Assembly: GCA_016720855.1 (NCBI GenBank) | Contig: JADKJU010000002.1 | Coordinates: forward strand, 558,001-622,000 | Source: Betaproteobacteria bacterium | GTDB taxonomy: Bacteria > Pseudomonadota > Gammaproteobacteria > Burkholderiales > Usitatibacteraceae | DNA: 64,000 bases | Direction: 5' to 3' | Shown: piece after piece, positions 52,292 through 60,614 of the stretch | Numbering within the stretch: position 1 is the stretch's first letter | Layout of the letters: the number at the start of each line of letters is the position of its first letter | Translations under genes and position numbers: made by a program | The notes under the pieces: model-generated | Databases searched by the model: none | What the model was told of the DNA's origin: nothing | The model's input: the letters and a program-made list of their open reading frames with translations, nothing else

Positions 52292-53440
52292 ATGCCGTTT
52301 GCCATTCCGCGCACCCTGTTCGAACCCGAGCACGAACAGTTCCGCGATGCGCTTCGCCGCTTCATCGAAGCCGAAGTCCTGCCGCATCGCGAGCGCTTCG
52401 AGGCGCAGGGTTTCATCGACCGCGAGGTCTGGCTGAAGGGGGGCGCTGCCGGGTTCCTTTGCCCGACGATGCCGGAGGAATACGGGGGGGCCGCCGCCGA
52501 CCGGCGGTTCAGCGTCGTGCTGTTCGAGGAGACGGCGCGCCTGGGGGCGGTGAGCCTCCTTGGCTGGTCGCTGCATTCGGACATCGTGGCGCCCTACCTT
52601 CTCCACTACGCCTCCGAGGACCTCAAGCGTGCCTGGCTGCCGGGAATGGCCGCGGGAGAGGTGATCGGCGCCATCGCGATGACGGAACCGGACGCGGGCT
52701 CCGACCTGCAGGCCATCAGGGCGAGCGCTGTGCGCGAGGGCGACCACTACCGGCTCAACGGTGCCAAGACTTTCATCACGAACGGCTGGCATTGCGACCT
52801 CGTGATCGTCGCGGCGAAGACGGACGCCTCGAAGGGCGCGAGCGGCACGACTCTCTTCGTGGTCGATGATTCGATGCCCGGTTTCACCAAGGGGCGCCGC
52901 CTGGAGAAGATCGGACTGAAGGCGCAGGACACCGGCGAGCTCTTCTTTCACGACGTCCTGGTGCCTGCCGCGAACCGTCTCGGCGAGGAGGGGCGGGGTT
53001 TCGCCTACCTCATGCAGGAGCTGCCCTGGGAGCGCCTGCAGATCGCGATCACCGCGGTCGCGCTGGCGGAAGGAGCGCTCGACTGGACCCTCGACTATTG
53101 TCGCGACCGCAGGGCGTTCGGAAGGTCGATCCTCGAATTCCAGAACACGCGTTTCACGCTCGCCGAGGTGAAGACGGAACTGCAAGTCGCCCGCGTGTTC
53201 GTCGACCGGTGCATCGAGCTCGTGGTGGCGGGCCGGCTGGACGCGGCCACCGCCTCGATGGCCAAGTACTGGTGCACCGACCTGCAATGCAAGGTGATCG
53301 ATGCCTGCCTGCAGCTGCACGGCGGCAACGGCTTCATGTGGGAATATCCGATCGCGCGGGCCTGGGCCGACGCGCGGGCGTCGCGCATCTACGGCGGCAC
53401 GAACGAGATCATGAAGGAACTCATTTCCCGCTCGCTCTGA
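52292..53440 (+). CDS. acyl-CoA dehydrogenase
   Basis: The 382-residue flavoenzyme has the standard fold landmarks GAIAMTEPDAGSDLQAIRAS, YRLNGAKTFITNG, RRAFGRSILEFQNTRF and QLHGGNGFMWEYPIARAWAD with RIYGGTNEIMKE at the end. It would introduce a double bond into an acyl-CoA and pass electrons to ETF. The chain specificity is unknown. It lies between the module B kinase and its regulator, 99 bases after the first and 18 before the second, all on one strand. Confidence 0.93.
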   Translation: MPFAIPRTLFEPEHEQFRDALRRFIEAEVLPHRERFEAQGFIDREVWLKGGAAGFLCPTMPEEYGGAAADRRFSVVLFEETARLGAVSLLGWSLHSDIVAPYLLHYASEDLKRAWLPGMAAGEVIGAIAMTEPDAGSDLQAIRASAVREGDHYRLNGAKTFITNGWHCDLVIVAAKTDASKGASGTTLFVVDDSMPGFTKGRRLEKIGLKAQDTGELFFHDVLVPAANRLGEEGRGFAYLMQELPWERLQIAITAVALAEGALDWTLDYCRDRRAFGRSILEFQNTRFTLAEVKTELQVARVFVDRCIELVVAGRLDAATASMAKYWCTDLQCKVIDACLQLHGGNGFMWEYPIARAWADARASRIYGGTNEIMKELISRSL

Positions 53441-53458
53441 GCGGCGAAGGGACCCCCG

Positions 53459-54217
53459 ATGAGCAACCCCACCGCCATCATTGCCGAAGACGAGCCGATC
53501 CTTCGCCAGCAGCTCGAGGCCAAGCTGAAGAAACTGTGGCCGGAGCTGGAGGTCATCGCGTCGGTGGAAGACGGCGCCTCGGCCCTGGAGGCCCTCGAGA
53601 GCCGTGTGCCCGACCTCATGTTCCTGGACATCCAGATGCCGGAGCTCACGGGCGTGGAGGTGGCGCGGCACGTGGGCAACCGCGCGCACGTGGTATTCGT
53701 CACCGCCTACGACCAGTACGCGATCCAGGCCTTCGAGGCGGGGGCCGTCGATTACATCCTCAAGCCCTGTACCGACGAGCGGCTTTCGGTTTCCGTGGAT
53801 CGCCTCAAGCAGAAGCTGGCGAGCCCGCCGCCGGACCTGGCCGCCATCGTCTCGCGGCTCGCGGCGCAACTTCGGGGCGGCGCGGCCGGGGAAAAGCTGC
53901 AGTGGATCAAGGCGAGCTTCGGGCAGAACCTGCGGCTGATTCCCGTCGCCGAAGTCCTCTTCTTCCAGTCCGACGAGAAGTACACGCGCGTGGTGACGGC
54001 GGACGCCGAGGCGCTCATCAAGACCCCCATCCGCGAGCTTCTCGACGGCCTGGATCCCGAGGCGTTCTGGCAGATCCACCGCTCGGCAATCGTGAACGTG
54101 AACGCGATCGCCGGCGTCACGCGCGACTTCCGCGGGCAGGCGCACGTGAAGGTCAAGGGCAAGGACGAGACCCTGACGGTCTCGCGCATCTACTCGCACC
54201 GCTTCAAGCAGATGTGA
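53459..54217 (+). CDS. LytTR-type response regulator (module B)
   Basis: The 252-residue protein has a receiver domain with acidic residues EDEPILR and phospho-acceptor Asp57 in MFLDIQMPE, and a LytTR domain (QWIKASFGQNLRLIPVAEVL, FWQIHRSAIVNVNAIAGVTR). It is a close paralogue of the regulator at 48951. Its gene follows the acyl-CoA dehydrogenase gene by 18 bases with GGGACCCCCG before the ATG, and it is followed by a hairpin. Confidence 0.92.
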   Translation: MSNPTAIIAEDEPILRQQLEAKLKKLWPELEVIASVEDGASALEALESRVPDLMFLDIQMPELTGVEVARHVGNRAHVVFVTAYDQYAIQAFEAGAVDYILKPCTDERLSVSVDRLKQKLASPPPDLAAIVSRLAAQLRGGAAGEKLQWIKASFGQNLRLIPVAEVLFFQSDEKYTRVVTADAEALIKTPIRELLDGLDPEAFWQIHRSAIVNVNAIAGVTRDFRGQAHVKVKGKDETLTVSRIYSHRFKQM

Positions 54218-54220
54218 CTT

Positions 54221-54248
54221 CGGGGAGGTGTTCGCGAACACATCCCCG
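54221..54248. repeat. hairpin repeat, family copy 2 (after stop codon)
   Basis: CGGGGA and TCCCCG arms, with inner GTGTTC and GAACAC, form a long hairpin with one mismatch, 4 bases after the regulator's stop. The 3' flank GGATTCTCC resembles that of the copy at 13997. It separates the two-component module from the repeat-protein gene and may act as terminator. Confidence 0.55.
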
Positions 54249-54357
54249 GATTCTCCGGGCGGGGACGCGGGATCGCGAGCGGTGTCCGGCGCGATGGTAA
54301 AGTGCCGGCTCCGAGCGACCGGCAACGAGGCCGGTTCCTGATCCCTGGGGAGGGGAA

Positions 54358-57300
54358 ATGACGTGCACATCGACAGGCGCCCGGCAGGCGCCGAGAGGGT
54401 CCGTTTCGCTGCCGCTGGCCGTCCTTGTGCTGCTGCTCGCGTTCTTTTCGGCAGGTGCCACCGCGCAGACCATCACCTCGTCCACCTATGACGCCTCGAC
54501 AGCCACGCTGACCGTGACGGGTTCGGGCATGACCGGGGGCGACACCATCGATGTATCCAAGCTGTCGCTGACCGGGCAGGGCGGCTCCTACACCCTGACC
54601 AGCGCCAACGTCACTGCCGCCAGCGCGACTTCATTCACCGTCACCCTCAATGCCGCTGACAAGCTCAACATCAACGGCATCCTGAACAAGAACGGCACGT
54701 CGGCGGTTGATGCAACCACCTTCAGCCTGGCGGCAGCGGCGAACTGGGACCTCACCGCCGGGGCGGCGGCCGATCTGATCGGCAACGGCATCACCGTTTC
54801 CAGCGTCTCCGCGCCGACCGTCACCAGCGCCACGTACGACGCGAGTACCCACGTTCTCGTCGTGACCGGCACCGGTCTGGTCAAGTCCGTTGGCGCCACC
54901 AACGACATCACGGTCAGCAAACTGACTTTCACCGGCGAAGGCGGCGGTACCAATACCCTGTCCACCACGTCCAACGTCGAAGTCACCAGCGCCACCAGCT
55001 TCAGCGTCACGCTGGCGGGCGCCGATATCGCCGGCGTCAATGCGCTGCTCAACAAGAACGGCACCTCCTCGACCGGCGCGACGACCTACAACCTCGCCGC
55101 CGCGGACGACTGGAACACGGTCATCACCGGCGGCAACATCGCCGACTTCGGCGGCAACGGCATCACCGTCTCGAACGCATCACCGGTTGTGACCAGCGCC
55201 ACCTACGATGCCAGCACCGGGAGCCTGGTTGTTACCGGTGCCAACATGGTTACCGGCGACACCATCGATGTATCCAAGCTGTCGCTGACCGGGCAGGGCG
55301 GCTCCTACACCCTGACCAGCGCCAACGTCACTGCCGCCAGCGCGACTTCATTCACCGTCACCCTCAATGCCGCTGACAAGCTCGACATCAACGGCATCCT
55401 GAACAAGAACGGCACGTCGGCGGTTGATACAACCACCTACAACCTGGCGGCGGCGGCATCCTGGGATGCGACCCGCAGCACCAGCGCCGATCTGACGGGC
55501 AATGCCGTTACGGCATCCAATGTCTCCGCGCCGACCGTCACCAGCGCCACGTACGACGCGAGTACCCACGTTCTCGTCGTGACCTGCACCGGTCTGGTCA
55601 AGTCCGTTGGCGCCACCAACGACATCACGGTCAGCAAACTGACCTTCACCGGCGAAGGCGGCGGTACCTATACCCTGTCCACCACGTCCAACGTCGAAGT
55701 CACCAGCGCCACCAGCTTCAGCGTCACGCTGGCGGGCGCCGATATCGCCGGCGTCAATGCGCTGCTCAACAAGAACGGCACCTCCTCGACCGGTGCGACG
55801 ACCTACAACCTTGCCGCCGCGGACGACTGGAACACGATCATCACCGGCGGTGACATCGCCGACTTCGGCGGCAACGGCATCACCGTCTCGAACGTCGCGG
55901 TGCCGGCGATCACCAGTGCTACCTACAACGCCAGCACGGGCGTGCTCGTGGTGGCCGGTACCGGCCTCCTGTCGCTGAGCGGCGCGGCCAACGACATCGA
56001 CGTCAGCAAGCTGACCCTGACGGGCGAGGGTGGTACGACCTACACCCTGACCTCCTCGGGCGTGGAGATCACTTCCGGTACCGGCTTCTCGGTGACGCTG
56101 AACGCCACCGACCGGGCGGCGGTGAACCAGATCCTGAACAAGAACGGCACCTTTTCGACCAACGCCACGCTCTATAACCTGGCCGCCGCCGAAGACTGGG
56201 CGGCGGGGGCCGATACCGCGGTGGTCGTGGCCGATCTCGCTGGCAACGGCATAACTGTCTCCAACGTGGCCGTGCCCACGATCACCAGCGCCACCTACGA
56301 CGTGAGTACCGGCGCGCTCGTCGTGACCGGCACCGGCTTCCTCAGCCGTAGCGGCGCCGCGAACGACATCGTGGCCAACAAGTTCACCATCACCGGCCAG
56401 GGCGGCGCGACCTACGCGCTTACCGATACGGCGAACGTGGAGATCGCCTCCGGTACCGCCTTCACGTTGACCCTGTCGGCCACCGACAAGGCGGCGGCAG
56501 CCCTGCTGCTCAACAAGAACGGGACGAGTTCCGTGGGCGGCACCACCTACAACCTGGCCGCCGCCGAGGACTGGGCGGCAGGTGCCGATCCCGCAGTGGT
56601 CGTGGCCGATCTCACCGGCAACGGCATCAATGTAGGCAGCCTCACGGCGCCCGGCGCACCGACGATCGGCACGGCCACGGCTGGCAATGCGCAGGCGAGC
56701 GTGTCATTCACTCCCCCGGCCAGCGACGGAGGCTCGCCCATCACCGGCTACACCGTGACCTGCAATCCGGGCGCCGTCACGGGCGCGGGTGCGAGCTCCC
56801 CGATCACCGTGACGGGGCTCGTGAACGGCACGGCCTACGCGTGTTCGGTGACAGCCACCAATGCATTCGGCACGGGGATCCCTTCCGCTCCGGTGAGCGT
56901 GACGCCGGTACAGAACACCTATACGGCACCTTCGGCCACCGGAACGGGTTCGGTCACGGCGAGCTTCACCGGCGGCGGCGCAGGCTGCACGTACACGACG
57001 GCGCAATACATTCCGCTCACCGGCAACGCGGCGAGCCCGCCCGCCGGCAGCGCGCCGGTCGGCGTGGCCTTTCAGCACGGACTGTTCGACTTCACCACCG
57101 GCGGCTGCACGGCCGGAAGCACCATCACGGTGACAATCACCTGGCCCGCAGCACTGCCTGCCGGCACGCAATACTGGAAATACGGTCCCACGCCGACCGA
57201 CGCCGCGCCGCACTGGTACGTCCTGCCTGCGACCATCGCCGGAAGCGTGACGACGTTCACCATCACTGACGGCGGCCTGGGCGACGACGACCTCGCAGCC

Positions 57301-57441
57301 AACGGCACCATCGTCGACCAGGGCGGGCCCGGAAGCTCGGGTGCGGCGAGCGCGGTGCCGACGCTCGGCCAATGGGCGATGATCGCCCTCATGCTGATCC
57401 TGGGGCTGATCGGGATGCGCAGGGCCCGTGCTGCTGCGTAG
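54358..57441 (+). CDS. exported repeat protein with FN3-like domain and IPTL-CTERM sorting tail
   Basis: The 1027-residue precursor has a signal peptide (cleavage near SAGATAQ), six repeats of about 120 residues (about 38-760) each ending near LNKNGTS...YNLAA...GNGITVS, a fibronectin type III-like segment (about 765-850; APGAPTIGTATAGNAQASVS), a unique domain, and the tail VPTLGQWAMIALMLILGLIG followed by RRARAAA, an IPTL-CTERM signal. Such tails anchor or sort proteins at the cell surface. The repeats are likely extracellular beta modules, possibly adhesive. GGGGAGGGGAA precedes the ATG. It follows the LytTR regulator, a possible controller. Confidence 0.88.
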   Translation: MTCTSTGARQAPRGSVSLPLAVLVLLLAFFSAGATAQTITSSTYDASTATLTVTGSGMTGGDTIDVSKLSLTGQGGSYTLTSANVTAASATSFTVTLNAADKLNINGILNKNGTSAVDATTFSLAAAANWDLTAGAAADLIGNGITVSSVSAPTVTSATYDASTHVLVVTGTGLVKSVGATNDITVSKLTFTGEGGGTNTLSTTSNVEVTSATSFSVTLAGADIAGVNALLNKNGTSSTGATTYNLAAADDWNTVITGGNIADFGGNGITVSNASPVVTSATYDASTGSLVVTGANMVTGDTIDVSKLSLTGQGGSYTLTSANVTAASATSFTVTLNAADKLDINGILNKNGTSAVDTTTYNLAAAASWDATRSTSADLTGNAVTASNVSAPTVTSATYDASTHVLVVTCTGLVKSVGATNDITVSKLTFTGEGGGTYTLSTTSNVEVTSATSFSVTLAGADIAGVNALLNKNGTSSTGATTYNLAAADDWNTIITGGDIADFGGNGITVSNVAVPAITSATYNASTGVLVVAGTGLLSLSGAANDIDVSKLTLTGEGGTTYTLTSSGVEITSGTGFSVTLNATDRAAVNQILNKNGTFSTNATLYNLAAAEDWAAGADTAVVVADLAGNGITVSNVAVPTITSATYDVSTGALVVTGTGFLSRSGAANDIVANKFTITGQGGATYALTDTANVEIASGTAFTLTLSATDKAAAALLLNKNGTSSVGGTTYNLAAAEDWAAGADPAVVVADLTGNGINVGSLTAPGAPTIGTATAGNAQASVSFTPPASDGGSPITGYTVTCNPGAVTGAGASSPITVTGLVNGTAYACSVTATNAFGTGIPSAPVSVTPVQNTYTAPSATGTGSVTASFTGGGAGCTYTTAQYIPLTGNAASPPAGSAPVGVAFQHGLFDFTTGGCTAGSTITVTITWPAALPAGTQYWKYGPTPTDAAPHWYVLPATIAGSVTTFTITDGGLGDDDLAANGTIVDQGGPGSSGAASAVPTLGQWAMIALMLILGLIGMRRARAAA
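54541..55886 (+). repeat. 717-bp tandem duplication inside the repeat-protein gene
   Basis: Sequence at 54541-54720 recurs almost base for base at 55258-55437, and 54811-55169 recurs at 55528-55886, both with an offset of exactly 717 bases (239 codons). So protein repeats 1 and 2 were copied as a pair into repeats 3 and 4. Between these tracts the copies have already diverged. Repeats 5 and 6 are older. Confidence 0.85.
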
Positions 57442-57506
57442 CGAAAGCCGGTTCCGGCCGCCGGGCTGACGTTACAATGTTGCCTCGCGGACAACCGAGG
57501 CATTCG

Positions 57507-58028
57507 ATGATCTACAGTCTTTCGGATCGCACGCCGATCCTCGAAGGCGATAACTTCGTCGCCCCCAATGCCGCCGTCATCGGCTCGGTGCTCATGAAGA
57601 AGGGCGCCAACGTGTGGTGGGGCGTGACCATCCGCGGGGACAACGACCTCGTCACCCTCGGCGAGAACGTGAACGTGCAGGACGGCTCGGTGATCCACAC
57701 GGATCTCGGCATTCCCGTCGTGCTCGAGAAGAACGTGAGCATCGGCCACATGGTCATGCTGCACGGCTGCACGATAGGGGAAAATTCCCTGATCGGCATC
57801 GGCGCCATCATCCTCAACCGTGCCGTCATCGGGAAGAACTGCCTCATCGGCGCCGGCGCGCTCGTGCCGGAGGGCAAGCACATCCCGGACGGCTCGCTCG
57901 TCCTGGGCATGCCCGGCAAGGTCGTGCGCCACCTCACGGCCGAGGACATCGCCAACAACACCTGGATCGCCGAGCATTATGTCGAGCGCTCGAGCGCCTA
58001 CCGCAAGGGTTTGAAGCCTGTCGGCTAG
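57507..58028 (+). CDS. gamma-class carbonic anhydrase
   Basis: The 173-residue protein has a left-handed hexapeptide-repeat fold (GENSLIGIGAIILNRAVIGK) with the metal ligands His64 (VIHTD), His81 and His86 (IGHMVMLHGC). Proteins of this YrdA/PaaY-like group form trimers that bind a metal between subunits and may hydrate carbon dioxide or have related roles. GAGG lies 7 bases before ATG 57507. The next gene probably starts inside its end. Confidence 0.9.
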   Translation: MIYSLSDRTPILEGDNFVAPNAAVIGSVLMKKGANVWWGVTIRGDNDLVTLGENVNVQDGSVIHTDLGIPVVLEKNVSIGHMVMLHGCTIGENSLIGIGAIILNRAVIGKNCLIGAGALVPEGKHIPDGSLVLGMPGKVVRHLTAEDIANNTWIAEHYVERSSAYRKGLKPVG

Positions 58029-59064
58029 CGCCGCCCGCCATCGCGGGGCGCTTGCGGTCTGGGCGCTGCTCGTCGCCTACGCGAGCCTCTACCCGTTCTA
58101 CCCGCTGCGCATGCCGGGGCCGGACGCGCTGGCGATATTCCTTTGGCCTAACGTGCTGCTGGAATTCGACGTGGGGCTCAACGTCGCCGCCTATGTGCCG
58201 CTGGGGGCGCTTGCGTTCCTGATCCTGCGCTCGTCGAATGCGCCCTGGGCCGCGCGCGCGAAGGCGGTCGCCTGGTGCGCGGGGTTGAGCCTCGCGATGG
58301 AGGCGCTGCAGCTCTTCGTGCCCAACCGCGTGGCCTCGGTCTTCGACGTTGCCGCGAATGCCGCGGGCGCGTTCGCGGGAACGCTGGTCTTCGCCGAGCC
58401 GCTGAACTCGCTCGCCATGCGTCCGCTGGCACAGGCAAGGGAGCGCGTCGTGGCCTCCGGTGGCTGGGGCGATGCGGGCCTCGTGCTGGTGGTGCTCTGG
58501 CTGCTTGCGCAGTTGAATCCCGCGCTGCCTTTCTTCGAGGCCGGCAACATCGGTGGCGAAACCGGATCGTCCCCGGGAGAGTTCCTGGTGACGGCAGGGT
58601 CGGTCGCTCTTTCCGTGGCGGGATTCGGCTTCTTCGTCTCGGTCGTCCTCAAGGGGTCCGGCGGAGCGCTTCGCTGGACGCTCCTGCTCCTCACCATGGC
58701 GCTGTGGTGCAAGTTCGCCATGGCCTCGATGATGCTCAAGCCCCACCTGAGCGCGGGCTGGGTGACGGAGGGCCGCGTCGCGGGCCTCGCCGCCGGACTC
58801 CTCGCTTTCCTGCCGCTGCGCAGGGTGGGCAGGACATCGCGCATCTATCTCGCCATCGTCCTCACGCTGTCCGGCGCGCTATTCGCGAAGATCTTCGGAG
58901 CCTACAGCGAGCTGGGCGATTTCATCCGGCTCTTCAACTGGCCCTACGGGCAGCTCACGACCTTCGCGACGCTGACGCGCTACCTCCACGAGGCGTGGCC
59001 GGTGCTGGCGCTGGCCTGGCTCATCGCGCTATTCGTCTGGCGGCGAGACGAGCCGATACAATGA
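58018..59064 (+). CDS. VanZ-like membrane protein with probable CTG start
   Basis: From the first ATG (58111) the product is 317 residues with about eight membrane helices and VanZ-like blocks (MEALQLFVPNRVASVFDVAA). Upstream the same frame encodes ALAVWALLVAYASLYPFYPL, the first helix that this family normally has, back to a stop at 58012. No ATG, GTG or TTG lies there. CTG at 58018 has AAGGG upstream and overlaps the carbonic anhydrase stop by 11 bases, so I annotate it as the start. Function unknown; VanZ itself affects teicoplanin resistance. It ends in an ATGA overlap with the ferredoxin gene. Confidence 0.75.
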   Translation: MSASAARHRGALAVWALLVAYASLYPFYPLRMPGPDALAIFLWPNVLLEFDVGLNVAAYVPLGALAFLILRSSNAPWAARAKAVAWCAGLSLAMEALQLFVPNRVASVFDVAANAAGAFAGTLVFAEPLNSLAMRPLAQARERVVASGGWGDAGLVLVVLWLLAQLNPALPFFEAGNIGGETGSSPGEFLVTAGSVALSVAGFGFFVSVVLKGSGGALRWTLLLLTMALWCKFAMASMMLKPHLSAGWVTEGRVAGLAAGLLAFLPLRRVGRTSRIYLAIVLTLSGALFAKIFGAYSELGDFIRLFNWPYGQLTTFATLTRYLHEAWPVLALAWLIALFVWRRDEPIQ

Positions 59065-59396
59065 CCGCTGCGAACAGGATGGCATCCATGGGCTACTACA
59101 AGCATCACGTGTTCTTCTGCCAGAACAAGCGCGAGGCGCCCGAGGCGTGCTGTGCCAACCACGACGCGTCGGCCATGCGCGATTACTGCAAGGGGCGCGT
59201 GAAGTCGCTGGGCCTCGCGGGCGAGGGCAAGGTGCGCGTGAACCAGGCCGGGTGCCTCGATCGCTGCGAGGAAGGCCCGGTGCTCGTGGTCTATCCCGAG
59301 GGCACCTGGTACACCTACGTGGACAAGGCGGACATCGACGAGATCATCGACGAGCACCTCGTGAACGGCCGCGTGGTGGAGAGGCTGAAGATTTGA
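59061..59396 (+). CDS. thioredoxin-like [2Fe-2S] ferredoxin
   Basis: The 111-residue protein has the pattern of the thioredoxin-fold ferredoxin family: HHVFFCQNKREAPEACC with Cys20 and Cys30, GCLDRCEEGPVLVVYPEG with Cys65 and Cys69 as likely cluster ligands, and WYTYVDKADIDEIIDEHL. These proteins carry electrons in the cytosol. ATG 59061 overlaps the VanZ-like stop; ATG 59079 and 59088 are alternatives. The stop overlaps the TTG of the hydrolase gene. Confidence 0.9.
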   Translation: MTAANRMASMGYYKHHVFFCQNKREAPEACCANHDASAMRDYCKGRVKSLGLAGEGKVRVNQAGCLDRCEEGPVLVVYPEGTWYTYVDKADIDEIIDEHLVNGRVVERLKI

Positions 59397-60052
59397 GCGG
59401 GGCCGAGTCGCGCAGCGCCACGATCGAGGGTGCGGCCGGGGTCATCGAGATCGCGTATGCCATTCCCGCGGATCCGGTCGCGATCGCCGTTGTCGCGCAT
59501 CCGCACCCGCTGTTCGGGGGCGCCATGGAGAACAAGGTCGTGACGACCCTGGCCAGGGCGTTCACGGACGCGGGGGCGGCGACCTTCCGGTTCAATTTCC
59601 GCGGCGTGGGCTCCAGCGAAGGGCGGCACGACGAGGGGCGCGGCGAGACGGACGATTTCCTCGAGGTGGCGGCGCACGCGGCACGCGCGGTCGGGGAGCT
59701 CCCGCTGTGGATGTCCGGCTTCTCCTTCGGGGGCGGGGTCGCGCTGCGCGCGAGCGGGCGCGCGGAGTTCTCGCGCCTCGTGCTGGTGGCGCCGGCGTTA
59801 CGCCGCATGACGGGCCACGGGCTGGGCGAGCCGCCGGACCCGAAGGACGCGAACCTTGGTGCGCCGGGTCGCCACACGTCGGTCAACACGATCGTCGTGC
59901 ACGGCGACAAGGACGAAACGACCCTGCTGGCCGATTCCCTGGCCTGGGGGGCGGTGCGAGACGTCCCGGTGCTCGTGGTCCCCGGCGCCGACCATTTCTT
60001 CCACCGCAAGCTGCACGTCATCCGCGATACGGTGGGCCGCCTGGTGCGGTAA
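59393..60052 (+). CDS. alpha/beta hydrolase (COG2945-type)
   Basis: The 219-residue protein has VVAHPHPLFGGAMENKVV, RFNFRGVGSSEG and the nucleophile elbow GFSFGGG, then VHGDKDETT with the acid and a C-terminal ADHFFHRKLH with the His. The family includes small cytosolic hydrolases of unknown substrate. TTG 59393 is the start, overlapping the ferredoxin stop (TTGA) with GAGAGG upstream. Its TAA is provided by the repeat that follows. Confidence 0.88.
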   Translation: MSGAESRSATIEGAAGVIEIAYAIPADPVAIAVVAHPHPLFGGAMENKVVTTLARAFTDAGAATFRFNFRGVGSSEGRHDEGRGETDDFLEVAAHAARAVGELPLWMSGFSFGGGVALRASGRAEFSRLVLVAPALRRMTGHGLGEPPDPKDANLGAPGRHTSVNTIVVHGDKDETTLLADSLAWGAVRDVPVLVVPGADHFFHRKLHVIRDTVGRLVR

Positions 60053-60099
60053 AAAAGGGGACAGACCCCCTTTCCGGAAAAGAGGTCTGTCCCCCTTTT
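60051..60099. repeat. GGGGACAGACCCC inverted repeat, copy 2, likely bidirectional terminator
   Basis: Arms AAAAGGGGACAGACC and GGTCTGTCCCCCTTTT, with a loop around TTTCCGGAAAAG, fill the whole gap between the stop of the hydrolase gene and the stop of the convergent regulator gene. With T-runs on both sides it can act as a terminator in both directions. It shares its arms with the repeat at 40257. Confidence 0.85.
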
Positions 60100-60560
60100 C
60101 ATGCCCGGACGGCGCGCCTGGCGGGTGGCGAGACGAAGAGCACCTTGGCGAGCGCCTTGCGGTTCTTCACCACGTCCTCGAGGGTGTGCTTGCGTAGCTG
60201 CGCGTAGAAGGCGTCCACGGCGTCCGACAGCGCGACCTTGAGCCTGCAGTCGGCGGTGATGGCACAGGCGTTGGATTTGGCGTCGAAGCATTCGGCGGGG
60301 ATGTCGCCGCCTTCGGTCAGTTTCACCACGTCGCCCACGTTGATTGTCGAGGGCGCCCGGGCCAGCGTGAGCCCGCCCCCGCGGCCGCGGGTGTTGTGCA
60401 GGTAGCCTTCCTTGCCCAGGAAATGCACGACCTTCGTGAGGTGGTGCCCGGAAATGTCGAAGGCCGCCGCGATTTCGGCGATGGTGGTGCGCCCCTTGGG
60501 GTGCGCCGCCACGTACATGAGCACGCGCAGGCTGTAGTCGGCGAAGGTGGTGAGCCGCAT
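60099..60560 (-). CDS. Rrf2-family regulator, NsrR-like
   Basis: The 153-residue protein begins MRLTTFADYSLRVLMYVAAH, the winged-helix domain of NsrR-type Rrf2 proteins (HHLTKVVHFLGKEGYLHNTR, RGRGGGLTLA). Cys91, Cys99 and Cys105 have the CX7CX5C spacing of NsrR cluster ligands, so nitric-oxide or redox sensing by an Fe-S cluster is likely. ATG 60560 is preferred over 60569, with AGGA 8 bases upstream. It lies downstream of the thioredoxin-like gene on the same strand. Confidence 0.85.
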   Translation of the reverse strand: MRLTTFADYSLRVLMYVAAHPKGRTTIAEIAAAFDISGHHLTKVVHFLGKEGYLHNTRGRGGGLTLARAPSTINVGDVVKLTEGGDIPAECFDAKSNACAITADCRLKVALSDAVDAFYAQLRKHTLEDVVKNRKALAKVLFVSPPARRAVRA

Positions 60561-60614
60561 AACCCGCATCCTACATCCAGCTTAACGCGCGCGCACGCGG
60601 CCCGCCGGGGACCG

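Noticed and set aside
50339..54370. Minus-strand open frame of 1343 codons across kinase B, acyl-CoA dehydrogenase and regulator
   Set aside because: It is antisense to three genes with clear families. Long antisense frames are expected with this codon bias, and its translation is low-complexity with no motif.
54481..56640. Regularly spaced repeats suggesting a CRISPR array
   Set aside because: Repeats are about 360 bases, in frame and coding, with no short spacers.
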